Part shown: positions 7,406 through 15,554 of the stretch, in pieces
Layout: each line of letters starts with the position of its first letter
Position numbering within the stretch: the first letter of the stretch is position 1
The notes under the pieces: generated by a model
The model's database searches: none
What the model was told of the DNA's origin: nothing
The model's input: only the letters and a program-made list of their open reading frames with translations
Origin: a virus
Direction: 5' to 3' (one strand)
DNA length: 64,000 nucleotides
IMG/VR virus record: IMGVR_UViG_3300025887_000013
Span: 20,827-84,826 of that record
Position numbers and translations under genes: made by a program

Positions 7406-7552
7406 ATGGCCAAGTACAGTCGTCACGATAGTAGAAACAAGAAACGTAATAAACATAAACAGATGACCTTGAATGGGAACTCTGATACACGAAAAGTGAG
7501 AGATAATGAGAAACGCGATTTTTCAATACATGATCGTCAACGACAAGGTTGA
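7406..7552 (+). CDS. Small basic protein, unknown (48 aa)
   Basis: ATG 7406; product MAKYSRHDSRNKKRNKHKQM and on, very basic. A similar MAKYSRxDxRNKK peptide is recalled from other T4-like marine phages. It overlaps the next gene by 47 bases in another frame, which lowers confidence, but the start lies just after the lysozyme stop. Possibly nucleic-acid binding. Confidence 0.5.
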   Translation: MAKYSRHDSRNKKRNKHKQMTLNGNSDTRKVRDNEKRDFSIHDRQRQG

Positions 7553-8330
7553 TGAACGTGGTGATATCGAAGGTAGAAAGAGAAGTCAAGTGTATCGAGA
7601 GTGTGCGGATATATCTCGCAATTCATTCTTACAGTACGCAGATCACGTAGATGCGGATTATCACTATTCCGATGAAGCGGTGTATTGTAAGGACGATCAT
7701 TCAACCGGAATATTGTTTGAATGTTTACGCGTAATCTATGACCCGATGTTCGACCAGTACGACAAGGTACTCTTTGCTGATACTGATATTGTAGTAAACA
7801 CCGATGAAAACATCTTCGACATATGTGAAGACGGAGATGTTTTCGGTGTACTTGAGAGTGATATCGTCACCGCTGATGGTGGTGGATATAACTCTTGGGA
7901 TTATAAACAAAGTACCTATCTCGACTTTGTAAACAAGTTCCAGATGCACGGCATTCCGGTCGTGCCTTCTATGCCACCTAGCAGACCATCCAAAATAACC
8001 ATACTGAATACCGGTGTGGTTGTATGGACACGCGAGGCACGTCTACGTGCACGTGAGTTGTTTATGCCTTGGAAAGAATGGTTCTACGCTAAACCCGAAT
8101 TCCATATGTCTGTAATGAATGATCAACCATACATCTCTGGTCAGTTGATGCAACATGAATTTGATCTGGTCACCATAGACCAGACATGGAATGATTCCCC
8201 CCACTACGCCACAGAAGAAGAGTTCTTTGAGAAGGCGAAGTTCTGTCACTATACTGGCGGAGGATGGAAGATCCTCATGCTAGACCACTATCACTCAAAC
8301 AAATTCCGACTATCACCAAAACAAATGTAA
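7506..8330 (+). CDS. GT8-like glycosyltransferase (GT-A fold)
   Basis: A 274-residue putative sugar transferase using a nucleotide sugar. It shows the metal-binding DxD motif as VLFADTDIV (D92-x-D94), the conserved acceptor/backbone strand ITILNTGVVVW (about 165-174), the NDQPYI block (about 205-210) and the late His motif FCHYTGGGWK (H248), all in the order expected for GT8/glycogenin-like enzymes. It is the first gene of an island with many transferases and ends just before a consensus promoter. Acceptor unknown. Confidence 0.78.
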   Translation: MRNAIFQYMIVNDKVDERGDIEGRKRSQVYRECADISRNSFLQYADHVDADYHYSDEAVYCKDDHSTGILFECLRVIYDPMFDQYDKVLFADTDIVVNTDENIFDICEDGDVFGVLESDIVTADGGGYNSWDYKQSTYLDFVNKFQMHGIPVVPSMPPSRPSKITILNTGVVVWTREARLRARELFMPWKEWFYAKPEFHMSVMNDQPYISGQLMQHEFDLVTIDQTWNDSPHYATEEEFFEKAKFCHYTGGGWKILMLDHYHSNKFRLSPKQM

Positions 8331-8337
8331 ATAAGTG

Positions 8338-8366
8338 TTGACATCTTGTTTTAACTATGAGATAAT
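8338..8366 (+). promoter_or_regulatory. Sigma70-like early promoter
   Basis: TTGACA (8338-8343), a 17-base spacer and GATAAT (8361-8366), preceded by CTATGA and followed by the GAGAGAGAGG leader used as ribosome site for the gene at 8399. Confidence 0.87.
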
Positions 8367-8398
8367 GGGTACCTAATTGAGAGAGAGAGGTGTTTATT

Positions 8399-8587
8399 AT
8401 GAATTATGTAGAAACTGGTGCCATTGTTACAAAGATGATCGAACTTATTCGTAAGGATAACGATAATCCAAATTATGCAATCGGTTACCTAGAAGCTATG
8501 ATGAGAACTCTATCTATGAAATATCCCAAAGTTCTCGAAGAATTTATCGAAACTATTGACTATTTAGAAAATAAGGAAGTAAAGTGA
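8399..8587 (+). CDS. Small early protein, unknown (62 aa)
   Basis: ATG 8399 is chosen over an upstream GTG (8390) because the GAGAGAGAGG site ends at 8390. The 62-residue, helical product (starts MNYVETGAIVTKMIELI) is driven by the promoter at 8338. It is joined to the HAD gene by a GTGA overlap, so the two may act together. No known family recognised. Confidence 0.65.
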   Translation: MNYVETGAIVTKMIELIRKDNDNPNYAIGYLEAMMRTLSMKYPKVLEEFIETIDYLENKEVK

Positions 8588-9165
8588 ATAAAGAAAATGT
8601 AATATTAACAGACATCGATGGTGTAGTTCTTAACTGGTTCTACGCATTCGATATCTGGATGAACGAACACGGTCACAAGTTAGCTGACCCAACAAACCTA
8701 GTCTATGATGTCAGTGAAGCCTATGGTGTTGACAAGGAGACTGGTAAGATGTTAGTCCGTGTGTTTAACGAGAGTGCCCATGTCGGGTTCCTTCCACCAC
8801 TACGTGACGCAATGCATTACATGAAGAAGTTGCACGAAGAACATGGTTATGTGTTCCATGCGATTACTAGTCTGAGTGACAATCCTAATGCGCAGAAGTT
8901 GCGTATCCTAAACCTTCAGAAGTTGTTCGGTGAGACTTTGTTTGAGAAGTTCATTATCCTTGGTTGTGGTGATGACAAAGACGAAGCCTTAGAACCTTAC
9001 CGTGACACCGAATGCCTGTGGGTAGAAGATAAGACTGAGAATGCCGAACTAGGTGTTGAACTTGGTCTGGAGAGTGTGTTGATGGAACATGGTTTCAACA
9101 TGAACCACCCAACTATCCCTTGCATGAAGAACTGGAAAGAGATCTACGAAAAACTGGTTGGTTAA
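8584..9165 (+). CDS. HAD-superfamily phosphatase-like protein
   Basis: A 193-residue HAD hydrolase. Motif I is LTDIDGVVLN (D10 nucleophile, D12), motif II is the Thr/Ser in HAITSLSDN (about 95-98), and motif IV is LWVEDKTEN (E148, D149). The size and small alpha-helical cap resemble phage 5'(3')-deoxyribonucleotidases or small-molecule phosphatases. The start is GTG coupled to the upstream early gene. It could trim nucleotides, or sugar phosphates for the glycosyltransferase island; the substrate cannot be read from the sequence. Confidence 0.8.
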   Translation: MNKENVILTDIDGVVLNWFYAFDIWMNEHGHKLADPTNLVYDVSEAYGVDKETGKMLVRVFNESAHVGFLPPLRDAMHYMKKLHEEHGYVFHAITSLSDNPNAQKLRILNLQKLFGETLFEKFIILGCGDDKDEALEPYRDTECLWVEDKTENAELGVELGLESVLMEHGFNMNHPTIPCMKNWKEIYEKLVG

Positions 9166-9180
9166 AATGTGACTAAATAT

Positions 9181-9199
9181 CCTCATACAATCTATGAGG
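9181..9199 (+). promoter_or_regulatory. Hairpin covering the ribosome site of the carbamoyltransferase
   Basis: CCTCATA / TATGAGG, a perfect 7-bp stem with a 5-base loop. The 3' arm contains the GAGG ribosome site 8 bases before ATG 9207, so folding should limit translation initiation. Confidence 0.5.
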
Positions 9200-9206
9200 T
9201 ATATTT

Positions 9207-10703
9207 ATGCGTTACGTTGGTTTCAGTGAGTATTATCACGATGCAGCACTATCAATTATAAACAAGGACGGTACTGTGGAGTTCGCTTCACAGGCCGAAC
9301 GTTTTTCTAAGAAGAAGAACGACCCTATCATTCCCGAAAGTCTCTGGGAATATGTTAACGACAACGATCATGTATCATTCTATGAAGACTATGCACTTCG
9401 AGAAAAATACCGAGATACTTATCGAGGTTTAAAAGGCAAAACACTCCAAAGAGATGTTTCTTCACACGAAGAAATACCAATCGGTGAAAGTCTTGTCTAT
9501 GACAACTTCCACGAACATCACATATCACATTGCGCAACCGCATTCTACACCCGCCCTTGGAAAGACAAAGAAGATACTGTTATGGTGTCTATCGATGGTG
9601 CAGGCGAATATCAAACTGCGGTCATCTACGACCACAACTTCAACCTAATCAAAGAATGGCATTACCCCAAGTCTATAGGACTAGTCTACACTAGTGCAAC
9701 AAAAACGTTGGGTTTACGTCCACTTGAGGATGAGTATGTTGTTATGGGATTGTCATCATATGGTACCGCACCTCCAGAGATGGTACAATGGTTGATTGAT
9801 TGGTGGGAAGATACTCCTGATGTTGCGACCGGAGTAGGTAAAGAGGTTTTACTAGATCATCCGGATAGTCCGGAGTATGTAGGATTTAAGAGGATGCGAA
9901 ATAAACTAATCGACTTCGCTAAACAGTACGGAGATAAAGATTTCGCAGCCGGTATTCAGAGGTTTTCAGAGTATGGTATTATGCAGATCATGCATATTGC
10001 AAAACAACACGGAAACAAGTTAGTGTACTCTGGTGGTTGTGCACAGAATGTTGTTACCAATTCAATGATACACGAACTATTTGATGGTCAAATGCATATT
10101 GCAGTTGCACCTACAGATGCAGGATCTAGTCTTGGTACTGCCGCAATGACATGGGCAAAGGAAACAGGAAAGGATCAATTGATTTGGTCGCCCTATTCTG
10201 GTTACAACATAGATAGAGAGGTAAACGTACAGGAAGTAGTCGATCACCTCTTAGAACACCGTGTGTGCGGTCTGGCGAACGGTAAAGCGGAGTTTGGCCC
10301 ACGTGCACTAGGTAACAGGTCTTTGATCGCAGATGTGAGGTATGACGTAAAGGATACGGTGAATGGTATCAAACGTAGACAGAAGTACCGACCATTCGCA
10401 CCCGCAATCCTAGAGGAACATGCACACGAGTACTTCGAAGGGCCTATGAATGAGTACATGCAATACACCTCTATAGCAAAACATCCTTATACGTCAGTCA
10501 CTCATGTAGATGGTACTGCTCGTGTTCAGATAGTAAAGAAAGATTGTCCGTCTATATTCCGTAAGATTATCGAAGAATATTACGCAAGGACGGGCGTTCC
10601 GATGTTACTAAATACCTCATTGAACATCCGCGGCCGTCCGATGGTCAACGATGAACATGACGCAGAATTGTGGGAACAAAAGTACGGAGTGAAGGTTTTT
10701 TAA
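9207..10703 (+). CDS. NodU/CmcH/TobZ-family carbamoyltransferase
   Basis: A 498-residue O-carbamoyltransferase that would use carbamoyl phosphate and ATP to carbamoylate a sugar or similar hydroxyl. The N-terminal Kae1-like half has HEHHISHCA (metal-site histidines, about 102-110), SIDGAGE, VVMGLSSYG and SGGCAQN (about 275), and the C-terminal YrdC-like half has EFGPRALGNRS (about 362), KYRPFAP and SLNIRGRPM. The domain order is complete. Related genes occur in some cyanophages. It is coupled by TAATG to an oxygenase and sits amid glycosyltransferases, so sugar decoration is the likely job. Confidence 0.92.
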   Translation: MRYVGFSEYYHDAALSIINKDGTVEFASQAERFSKKKNDPIIPESLWEYVNDNDHVSFYEDYALREKYRDTYRGLKGKTLQRDVSSHEEIPIGESLVYDNFHEHHISHCATAFYTRPWKDKEDTVMVSIDGAGEYQTAVIYDHNFNLIKEWHYPKSIGLVYTSATKTLGLRPLEDEYVVMGLSSYGTAPPEMVQWLIDWWEDTPDVATGVGKEVLLDHPDSPEYVGFKRMRNKLIDFAKQYGDKDFAAGIQRFSEYGIMQIMHIAKQHGNKLVYSGGCAQNVVTNSMIHELFDGQMHIAVAPTDAGSSLGTAAMTWAKETGKDQLIWSPYSGYNIDREVNVQEVVDHLLEHRVCGLANGKAEFGPRALGNRSLIADVRYDVKDTVNGIKRRQKYRPFAPAILEEHAHEYFEGPMNEYMQYTSIAKHPYTSVTHVDGTARVQIVKKDCPSIFRKIIEEYYARTGVPMLLNTSLNIRGRPMVNDEHDAELWEQKYGVKVF

Positions 10704-11203
10704 TGCAGTACATACGCAAATATAAAATTGATGATTGGGAAAGTGTTCAGGACAAGATATTACTTGCTATCGAAATGATAAAAGATAACAACGTATGTGA
10801 ATATGCTAACATGTCTCATTCTGATTACAAGGTTGATGCAAAACCTTTGTATTGGGAAGTATTCGAGAATGCTGTTCGGCCAAGTCTAGAGGAATATATG
10901 TCTAGTTGGAAGTGTACCGACATACGCATAGGTAATATGTGGTTTGCAGAATATAGTGAACATGGTGCAGACTTCAACTGGCACACCCATGAAGGTGCGA
11001 ACATGTCCGGTGTCCTTCAAGTAGTATTAGAAGATCCGGAAAACGGAACACAATTATTAGGAACACCAATAGATTTGGAAGAAGGGGATCTTGTAGTATT
11101 CCCTTCGATGTTACCCCACAGAAGTCCTATGATAACCGACAGTAAGAAACTTGTTATCGGTTTTAATTGGGACATACATGGTAGTGAATTACACGAACAT
11201 TAA
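10703..11203 (+). CDS. Putative 2-oxoglutarate/Fe(II)-dependent oxygenase
   Basis: A 166-residue double-stranded beta-helix protein. It shows FNWHTHEGANMSGVLQV (about residues 91-107) and GDLVVFPSMLPHRSPM (distal His about 139), then KLVIGFNW, the layout of phage and cyanobacterial 2OG-Fe(II) oxygenases of the PF13759 type. Start ATG 10703 overlaps the carbamoyltransferase stop by one base; an upstream reading inside that gene is unnecessary. The Fe-binding acidic residue of a classic HxD motif is not certain. It may hydroxylate a sugar, protein or base; the context suggests the modification island. Confidence 0.8.
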   Translation: MQYIRKYKIDDWESVQDKILLAIEMIKDNNVCEYANMSHSDYKVDAKPLYWEVFENAVRPSLEEYMSSWKCTDIRIGNMWFAEYSEHGADFNWHTHEGANMSGVLQVVLEDPENGTQLLGTPIDLEEGDLVVFPSMLPHRSPMITDSKKLVIGFNWDIHGSELHEH

Positions 11204-11217
11204 ACTAGGAGAATAAA

Positions 11218-11571
11218 ATGTCAGAAGAAAAAAAGAAGGTACAACTTACCGCAGACAGTGATGGGTTTTTAGCGGGAGCTGATGCGGACGGTGATGGTCA
11301 CATTACCGAACAAGAACTACAGATGCACTTAGAGTTCAAACGAAAGGAACTCGAAGACGCAGATGCTATGCGAGATGCGCAAAGAAACATGGCCTGGTTT
11401 GCACTTGGCGGAATGTTACTTTATCCCTTCGCTGTAGTACTGGCATCTTTGATAGGATTAGACCAAGCAGCAAATACGTTAGGTTCTATGGCACCGACAT
11501 ACTTTGTATCTGTTGCCGCAATTGTCGCAGCGTTCTATGCGAAGGAAGCTGTCGGTAACAAGAATAAATAA
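11218..11571 (+). CDS. EF-hand protein with two membrane helices; candidate holin
   Basis: A 117-residue protein. A full 12-residue EF-hand loop DADGDGHITEQE (22-33, ligands D22, D24, D26, H28 carbonyl, E33) is followed by a charged helix and two hydrophobic helices (about 59-82 and 91-108). The N- and C-termini are charged, ending KNKNK. Two helices with charged ends is the class II holin layout, and no other clear holin is seen in the window. A calcium-binding loop on a phage membrane protein is unusual. AGGAG ribosome site; stop overlaps the next ATG. The holin function is inference. Confidence 0.65.
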   Translation: MSEEKKKVQLTADSDGFLAGADADGDGHITEQELQMHLEFKRKELEDADAMRDAQRNMAWFALGGMLLYPFAVVLASLIGLDQAANTLGSMAPTYFVSVAAIVAAFYAKEAVGNKNK

Positions 11572-12461
11572 TGGAACTTATTACTTGGCGAGGTACGCCA
11601 GGAGTTGGTGATTTCATGTGGGCACTTAATTGTGCCCATAACTTTTCTTACAAAGAAAACAAGAAAGTTACTTTAGAGTTTCATTGGGAACATGAAGAAG
11701 ACCATCTACACCACTTCGAAGATCCAGAAACAATCATAGAGAGACTAGAGTACATCCATAACTTCTATCATAGAAAGGATGATGTGACGGTCATACACGT
11801 GTATAATGAACGGACACGTTACAGTGATTGGAGATATAACGATGATGTTACCAGAGAGGACGATGGTAGTCTCAGAGTCATGGCCATAAGCCGACCCAAA
11901 AAGAATAGGTTTTGGTTTGAGAGTGGAAAGTATTCGGATGAGGTAGGCGGAGATATTCCCAACAGTGATTGGATATTCCGGAAGGATGCATTCCGAAAAA
12001 TTGACAATAATAAGATTGTTATATGGAGACCGCTGTTTAATGCAGAAACTCCAAAAACATGGAAAAGACAGTTGACAAATGACAAATGGGATGTTATAAT
12101 AAATCAGTTGGTTGCGGCGGGATTACATATAACAGAATTGACCTATAGAACTCCTGTTTCCGAAGCACTCTATCATATCTCTACATGTCGTCAAGTCATA
12201 TGTTATGATGGTATGTGGCATTACATTGCTCGTAACTTATATAGACCTACGATAGTTATAAGTAATGAGGGTATAACGCGTTATCATACGCCTCATTGTG
12301 TACGAACTACACACGATGAAAATGAAGAAATGAATATATTTTGGTGGGTGAATAATATCCCTGAGATGTTAGGTAACACCAAGAGAAAAGCAATAGAACA
12401 TGAAAATAAAGCGAGAGGATTTTACAGTGAAAGAGATCAACATAGACAGAGCGGTAATTGA
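11571..12461 (+). CDS. Putative GT-B-fold glycosyltransferase (GT9/heptosyltransferase-like)
   Basis: A 296-residue protein. It starts with WRGTPGVGDFMWALNCAHNF, resembling the GIGD-type nucleotide-sugar transferase N-terminus of GT9 enzymes. The C-terminal half has SEALYHISTCRQVICYDGMWHYIARNLYRP-type sequence, reminiscent of the donor-site block (here S-T-C-x-x-V-I-x-x-D-G). I therefore read it as a GT-B sugar transferase with modest confidence. It overlaps the radical SAM gene and contains a near-perfect sigma70 promoter sequence at 12072-12100. Confidence 0.55.
   Translation: MELITWRGTPGVGDFMWALNCAHNFSYKENKKVTLEFHWEHEEDHLHHFEDPETIIERLEYIHNFYHRKDDVTVIHVYNERTRYSDWRYNDDVTREDDGSLRVMAISRPKKNRFWFESGKYSDEVGGDIPNSDWIFRKDAFRKIDNNKIVIWRPLFNAETPKTWKRQLTNDKWDVIINQLVAAGLHITELTYRTPVSEALYHISTCRQVICYDGMWHYIARNLYRPTIVISNEGITRYHTPHCVRTTHDENEEMNIFWWVNNIPEMLGNTKRKAIEHENKARGFYSERDQHRQSGN
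12072..12100 (+). promoter_or_regulatory. Intragenic consensus sigma70-like promoter
   Basis: TTGACA (12072-12077), exactly 17 bases, TATAAT (12095-12100). It lies inside the GT9-like gene and points at the radical SAM gene, about 300 bases downstream. A perfect match of both boxes with ideal spacing is unlikely to be accidental, but its use is not shown. Confidence 0.5.
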
Positions 12462-13407
12462 AGTACAGGGCGGCTGTAATTTTGATTGCACAATGTGTCC
12501 TCAAGATAAACGTACCGGAGGTAGACACAAAGGTTTCTTAACCAAGATGTCACTGATCGAGTTCGAAGATAATGTTCAAGACTGTGCACGACATGGACTG
12601 AACGTTGTCAACCTAGATGGTTCGGGTGAAGCAACCATGAATCGTAACCTACCAGAATATATAAAAATCGTTAAGAGGTATGATGCAAAAGCAGTCATCT
12701 TCTCTAATGGTTTTCGTATGCATGGTCAATTCATGAAGGACTGTGTGGACGCAGGATTGGACTTCTTCCGATTCTCTTTCGTTGGTTCTACACCAGAGAA
12801 GTATCAAGAGTGGATGAATAACACTCGGGGTAGCACTTATGAGTTGATAAAGAAACATGTAAAAGAAATGATGGACTATGTAAAAGAGTCTGGATCTGAT
12901 TGTGTTGTGGAGACATACCACCTGATTACAGACAATGATAATATTGAACAAGAACTAGAACAGTACAAGGCCTTAGTAGAAGAACTTGGTTGTAAGACCG
13001 AGATCTGGAAAATGCACAACTGGTCTGGTGCATATGATATAGGTGAAACAAATGCTAGAACTGGTAATGTCAAAACTTGTGGTCGTCCTTTTTCTCCTGA
13101 CGTTGTTATCCGTGCTGGTGGGGTGGATGGTCATCGGGGTGCAGTTCATCCGTGCTGTCAAGTACTTGGTCGGGATGAAGAAGCAGTTCTCGGACATACA
13201 TCCGTCAATACGATAGAAGAAATTATTCGAGGTGAAGAGTACTCTGCATTACGCGAGTCTCATAGAACTGGAGAATACACGGATTATTGTAGAGATTGTG
13301 ATTTTCTACTTGACACTCCGGAGACATTGGTGTATACTAATAACTCAAGATCAGAAATGAAAATGATTGGAACTTCTTTCGATCTTAATGATTATAGGAA
13401 CGTTTAG
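12427..13407 (+). CDS. Radical SAM enzyme with SPASM-like C-terminal cysteines
   Basis: CNFDCTMC (CxxxCxxC) binds the SAM-cleaving [4Fe-4S] cluster; a GSGEATMN block follows (SAM-binding GGE-like). The C-terminal third carries several cysteines (KTCGRPF, HPCCQVLG, YCRDCDF) in the layout of a SPASM/twitch auxiliary cluster domain. I prefer GTG 12427, preceded by GAGAGG, over ATG 12400, which overlaps the previous gene by 62 bases. SPASM enzymes modify peptides, proteins or sugars; here, in the transferase island, the substrate could be a glycan precursor or a virion protein. Substrate unknown. Confidence 0.87.
   Translation: MKEINIDRAVIEVQGGCNFDCTMCPQDKRTGGRHKGFLTKMSLIEFEDNVQDCARHGLNVVNLDGSGEATMNRNLPEYIKIVKRYDAKAVIFSNGFRMHGQFMKDCVDAGLDFFRFSFVGSTPEKYQEWMNNTRGSTYELIKKHVKEMMDYVKESGSDCVVETYHLITDNDNIEQELEQYKALVEELGCKTEIWKMHNWSGAYDIGETNARTGNVKTCGRPFSPDVVIRAGGVDGHRGAVHPCCQVLGRDEEAVLGHTSVNTIEEIIRGEEYSALRESHRTGEYTDYCRDCDFLLDTPETLVYTNNSRSEMKMIGTSFDLNDYRNV
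13310..13338 (+). promoter_or_regulatory. Intragenic sigma70-like promoter
   Basis: TTGACA (13310-13315), 17-base spacer, TATACT (13333-13338), near the end of the radical SAM gene and about 70 bases before the next start codon (13409). Confidence 0.45.
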
Positions 13408-13408
13408 T

Positions 13409-14005
13409 TTGAATGACTCTAAACCACCAGTGTGGATGATCGTGATGAGTGGGAATCCCATTTCCGATTACTATAGAAAACTTGCATTACCTTCTTGGTT
13501 GAAAGCTGGGTTCGATGTTAATTTTTTCGAAGGTGTTACACCCGAGACTTACAAAGATCATTTTGATTTGCTCTTTGGGAACAAACATAGTAAAAGCACT
13601 CCGGATGGTGTAATGTTCACTGTCTCTGAAAAGTGTGTGTGGTACGGTCATTACTATCTTTGGAAAAAATGTATTGATACTGACACTCCTATGATAGTGT
13701 GTGAACATGATATTGAATTGGTTATGGATATTCAACCTTCAATATACACTACACCTATGGCGTGTTTGGCTCACGATCCTCCGGACATACGCAAAGAGAA
13801 ACGTACATCTCTTGCGGGTGGTGCATATTATATAACACCAGATGTTGCAAAGGTGTTAATAAGAATAAACGAGGATCGTATTAGAATCAACTCTGATGGT
13901 TGGGTCTGGGAAGTGTGTAAGGCGCATGGATACTTTCATTATGACAAGTGTTCACATATAAAAGATTATTCTGTCGGATTTACGACCAAACATAACAAGA
14001 GTTAA
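13409..14005 (+). CDS. GT25-like glycosyltransferase
   Basis: About 198 residues from TTG 13409, preceded by AGGA and lying just after the radical SAM stop; the longer reading from 13367 overlaps that gene. It has the GT25 (LPS galactosyltransferase LgtB-like) landmarks: an early INFFEG-type strand (VNFFEGVTP), a helix ending in GHYYLWKK equivalent to the SHxxxW block, and MIVCEHDIELV in the place of the ED/DxD metal motif. The late LAGGAYYITPDVAKVL strand-helix is also typical. One of three similar genes here (15551, 16540). Acceptor unknown. Confidence 0.72.
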   Translation: MNDSKPPVWMIVMSGNPISDYYRKLALPSWLKAGFDVNFFEGVTPETYKDHFDLLFGNKHSKSTPDGVMFTVSEKCVWYGHYYLWKKCIDTDTPMIVCEHDIELVMDIQPSIYTTPMACLAHDPPDIRKEKRTSLAGGAYYITPDVAKVLIRINEDRIRINSDGWVWEVCKAHGYFHYDKCSHIKDYSVGFTTKHNKS

Positions 14006-14008
14006 ACA

Positions 14009-14197
14009 ATGTATAACATAACATTCAAACACTATCGTACTGGCGTTGAACTCACCTTGACTGGGTACCCAATGGATGACTATAATAAACGCAAAGATTC
14101 TGAGATGTTCATATTCTATGATACTCTCAATGAACGAATCGAAGCCATTATAAGGTCATCCATTGTGTCCATGTTGGCATATGAGGATGAGTTGTGA
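14009..14197 (+). CDS. Small protein, unknown (62 aa)
   Basis: ATG 14009, 3 bases after the previous stop; its own stop overlaps the following GTG start (GTGA). The sequence begins MYNITFKHYRTGVELTLTGYP and looks like a short beta-rich N-terminus plus a helix. Its tight position inside the glycosyltransferase operon is the main support. No function assigned. Confidence 0.6.
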   Translation: MYNITFKHYRTGVELTLTGYPMDDYNKRKDSEMFIFYDTLNERIEAIIRSSIVSMLAYEDEL

Positions 14198-14988
14198 AAA
14201 GACTGATATATCAGGTTTGTCTGGGAAAACAGATAGATTCTAAGTTGTATGCGAAATGTATCGAAAGTGTTTCTAATTATTGCCAAAAGCATGATATTGT
14301 ACATTATACGCAACAAATTCCCAAGTTAAAAATTAAACCCGATCCGTTCACAAGTAACCGTAGTACCGAGAGTTGGCAGAAACACGGTGGGTTCTTACCT
14401 ATCTATGAGAAAGAGAATGCGTTTGATCTGTTAGACGAATACGATCAGATTGCAATCATCGATGCGGACATTTATATCCGTGAAGACGCTGAGAATATCT
14501 TTGACCATATGTTAGACGAATATGCGTTTGGTTGTGTGTTTGAACGTGAGATGCCTATCACCGCTAAGTATGCAGAGAAAATCAGAAACTACTCTCGTAT
14601 GCAGTACGAACAATTACAGAACTATAATCGTACACAATTTAACCCTAATCATCTGGGTTATGAGTTTGCCAACATGGGTATGATTGTGTTAAACTGTAAG
14701 AACTTCAAACCGTACTTGCAAGGTCAGACCGCAAAAGAGTTTCTGACTCGGATGGAGTTCAAAGACTTTGTTGATGGTATAGGCCCTTGGAAGTGGTCAA
14801 CAGACCAAACTTTGTTGAATTATTTTCTGAAGAAGTATGATGTACCAACTCAATCATTACACTGGAAGTGGAATGGACTATATGGTGCAAACACTAAGAT
14901 CGAAGAGTGTTCCTTCATACATTTCTTCTTGAAAGACTTGTTACCAAATCAAGGAGAGAACGTAGAGGAGTTAATGAAGAAGATATGA
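14194..14988 (+). CDS. GT8-like glycosyltransferase
   Basis: A 264-residue GT-A enzyme. DxD appears as IAIIDADIYI (DAD). ANMGMIVLN is the conserved middle strand, WSTDQTLLNYFL matches the donor/acceptor block, and CSFIHFFLKDLLP provides the C-terminal His-Lys region that holds the nucleotide diphosphate in GT8 enzymes. The start is GTG, coupled to the upstream small gene. It shares its architecture with 7506 and 17190 but is clearly diverged, suggesting different donors or acceptors rather than recent duplication. Confidence 0.75.
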   Translation: MKRLIYQVCLGKQIDSKLYAKCIESVSNYCQKHDIVHYTQQIPKLKIKPDPFTSNRSTESWQKHGGFLPIYEKENAFDLLDEYDQIAIIDADIYIREDAENIFDHMLDEYAFGCVFEREMPITAKYAEKIRNYSRMQYEQLQNYNRTQFNPNHLGYEFANMGMIVLNCKNFKPYLQGQTAKEFLTRMEFKDFVDGIGPWKWSTDQTLLNYFLKKYDVPTQSLHWKWNGLYGANTKIEECSFIHFFLKDLLPNQGENVEELMKKI

Positions 14989-15554
14989 AGTTGTATGATT
15001 ATGAAAATTACAAAGAGTATCGAGAACTACAGATAGAAGCGAACAAACAAAAGTTACATGCTGTCTGGTGTAGTGAAAGTACTGTTGAAAAGGTGTGCGA
15101 GATGTACCCCAACAGTAAGAATATATTGTGTCACGGTGCACGTAATGGTAGAGAAGTTGAATGGTTTATTAAGTATTTCCCTGATGCGACTGTGACAGGA
15201 ACCGACATATCTCCGACAGCGAATGAATTTTCTAATATGTTTGAGTGGGATTTTCATGACAGAAAGGAAGAGTGGGTTGGTAAGTTTGATCTATTGTACT
15301 CTAACTCATTCGATCATTCTTACTATCCAGAAAAGTGTTTGAAGACATGGACAGATCAACTGACCGAGGAAGGTATTCTTTGTGTGGAGTTGATGGTTGG
15401 GGACAACAATGTTTCATCTCGCATGGATCCCCTACAGATAAGTAAAGGTGAGTTTCTGGGGATTATAGATGACTTAGGATTCGAAGAGGTTGTTGCCTTC
15501 AACGTGACAGCTAAACATGGTTACAGTAGAGTAGTGGTGTGTAAAAGAAAATGA
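14985..15554 (+). CDS. SAM-dependent methyltransferase-like protein
   Basis: A 189-residue class I methyltransferase-like fold. ILCHGARNGREVEWF is the motif I loop (G-x-R-N-G in place of G-x-G-x-G), followed by VTGTDISPTA (acidic residue for SAM ribose) and KFDLLYSNSFDH (motif IV-like). Start ATG 14985 overlaps the previous stop (ATGA). It ends with a strand GYSRVVVCKR common in these enzymes. Placed between two glycosyltransferases, it may methylate a sugar or provide a chain cap. Substrate unknown. Confidence 0.78.
   Translation: MKLYDYENYKEYRELQIEANKQKLHAVWCSESTVEKVCEMYPNSKNILCHGARNGREVEWFIKYFPDATVTGTDISPTANEFSNMFEWDFHDRKEEWVGKFDLLYSNSFDHSYYPEKCLKTWTDQLTEEGILCVELMVGDNNVSSRMDPLQISKGEFLGIIDDLGFEEVVAFNVTAKHGYSRVVVCKRK

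Noticed and set aside
14116-14316. Minus-strand small frames in the glycosyltransferase island
   Set aside because: All lie opposite tightly coupled plus-strand genes and lack start signals.
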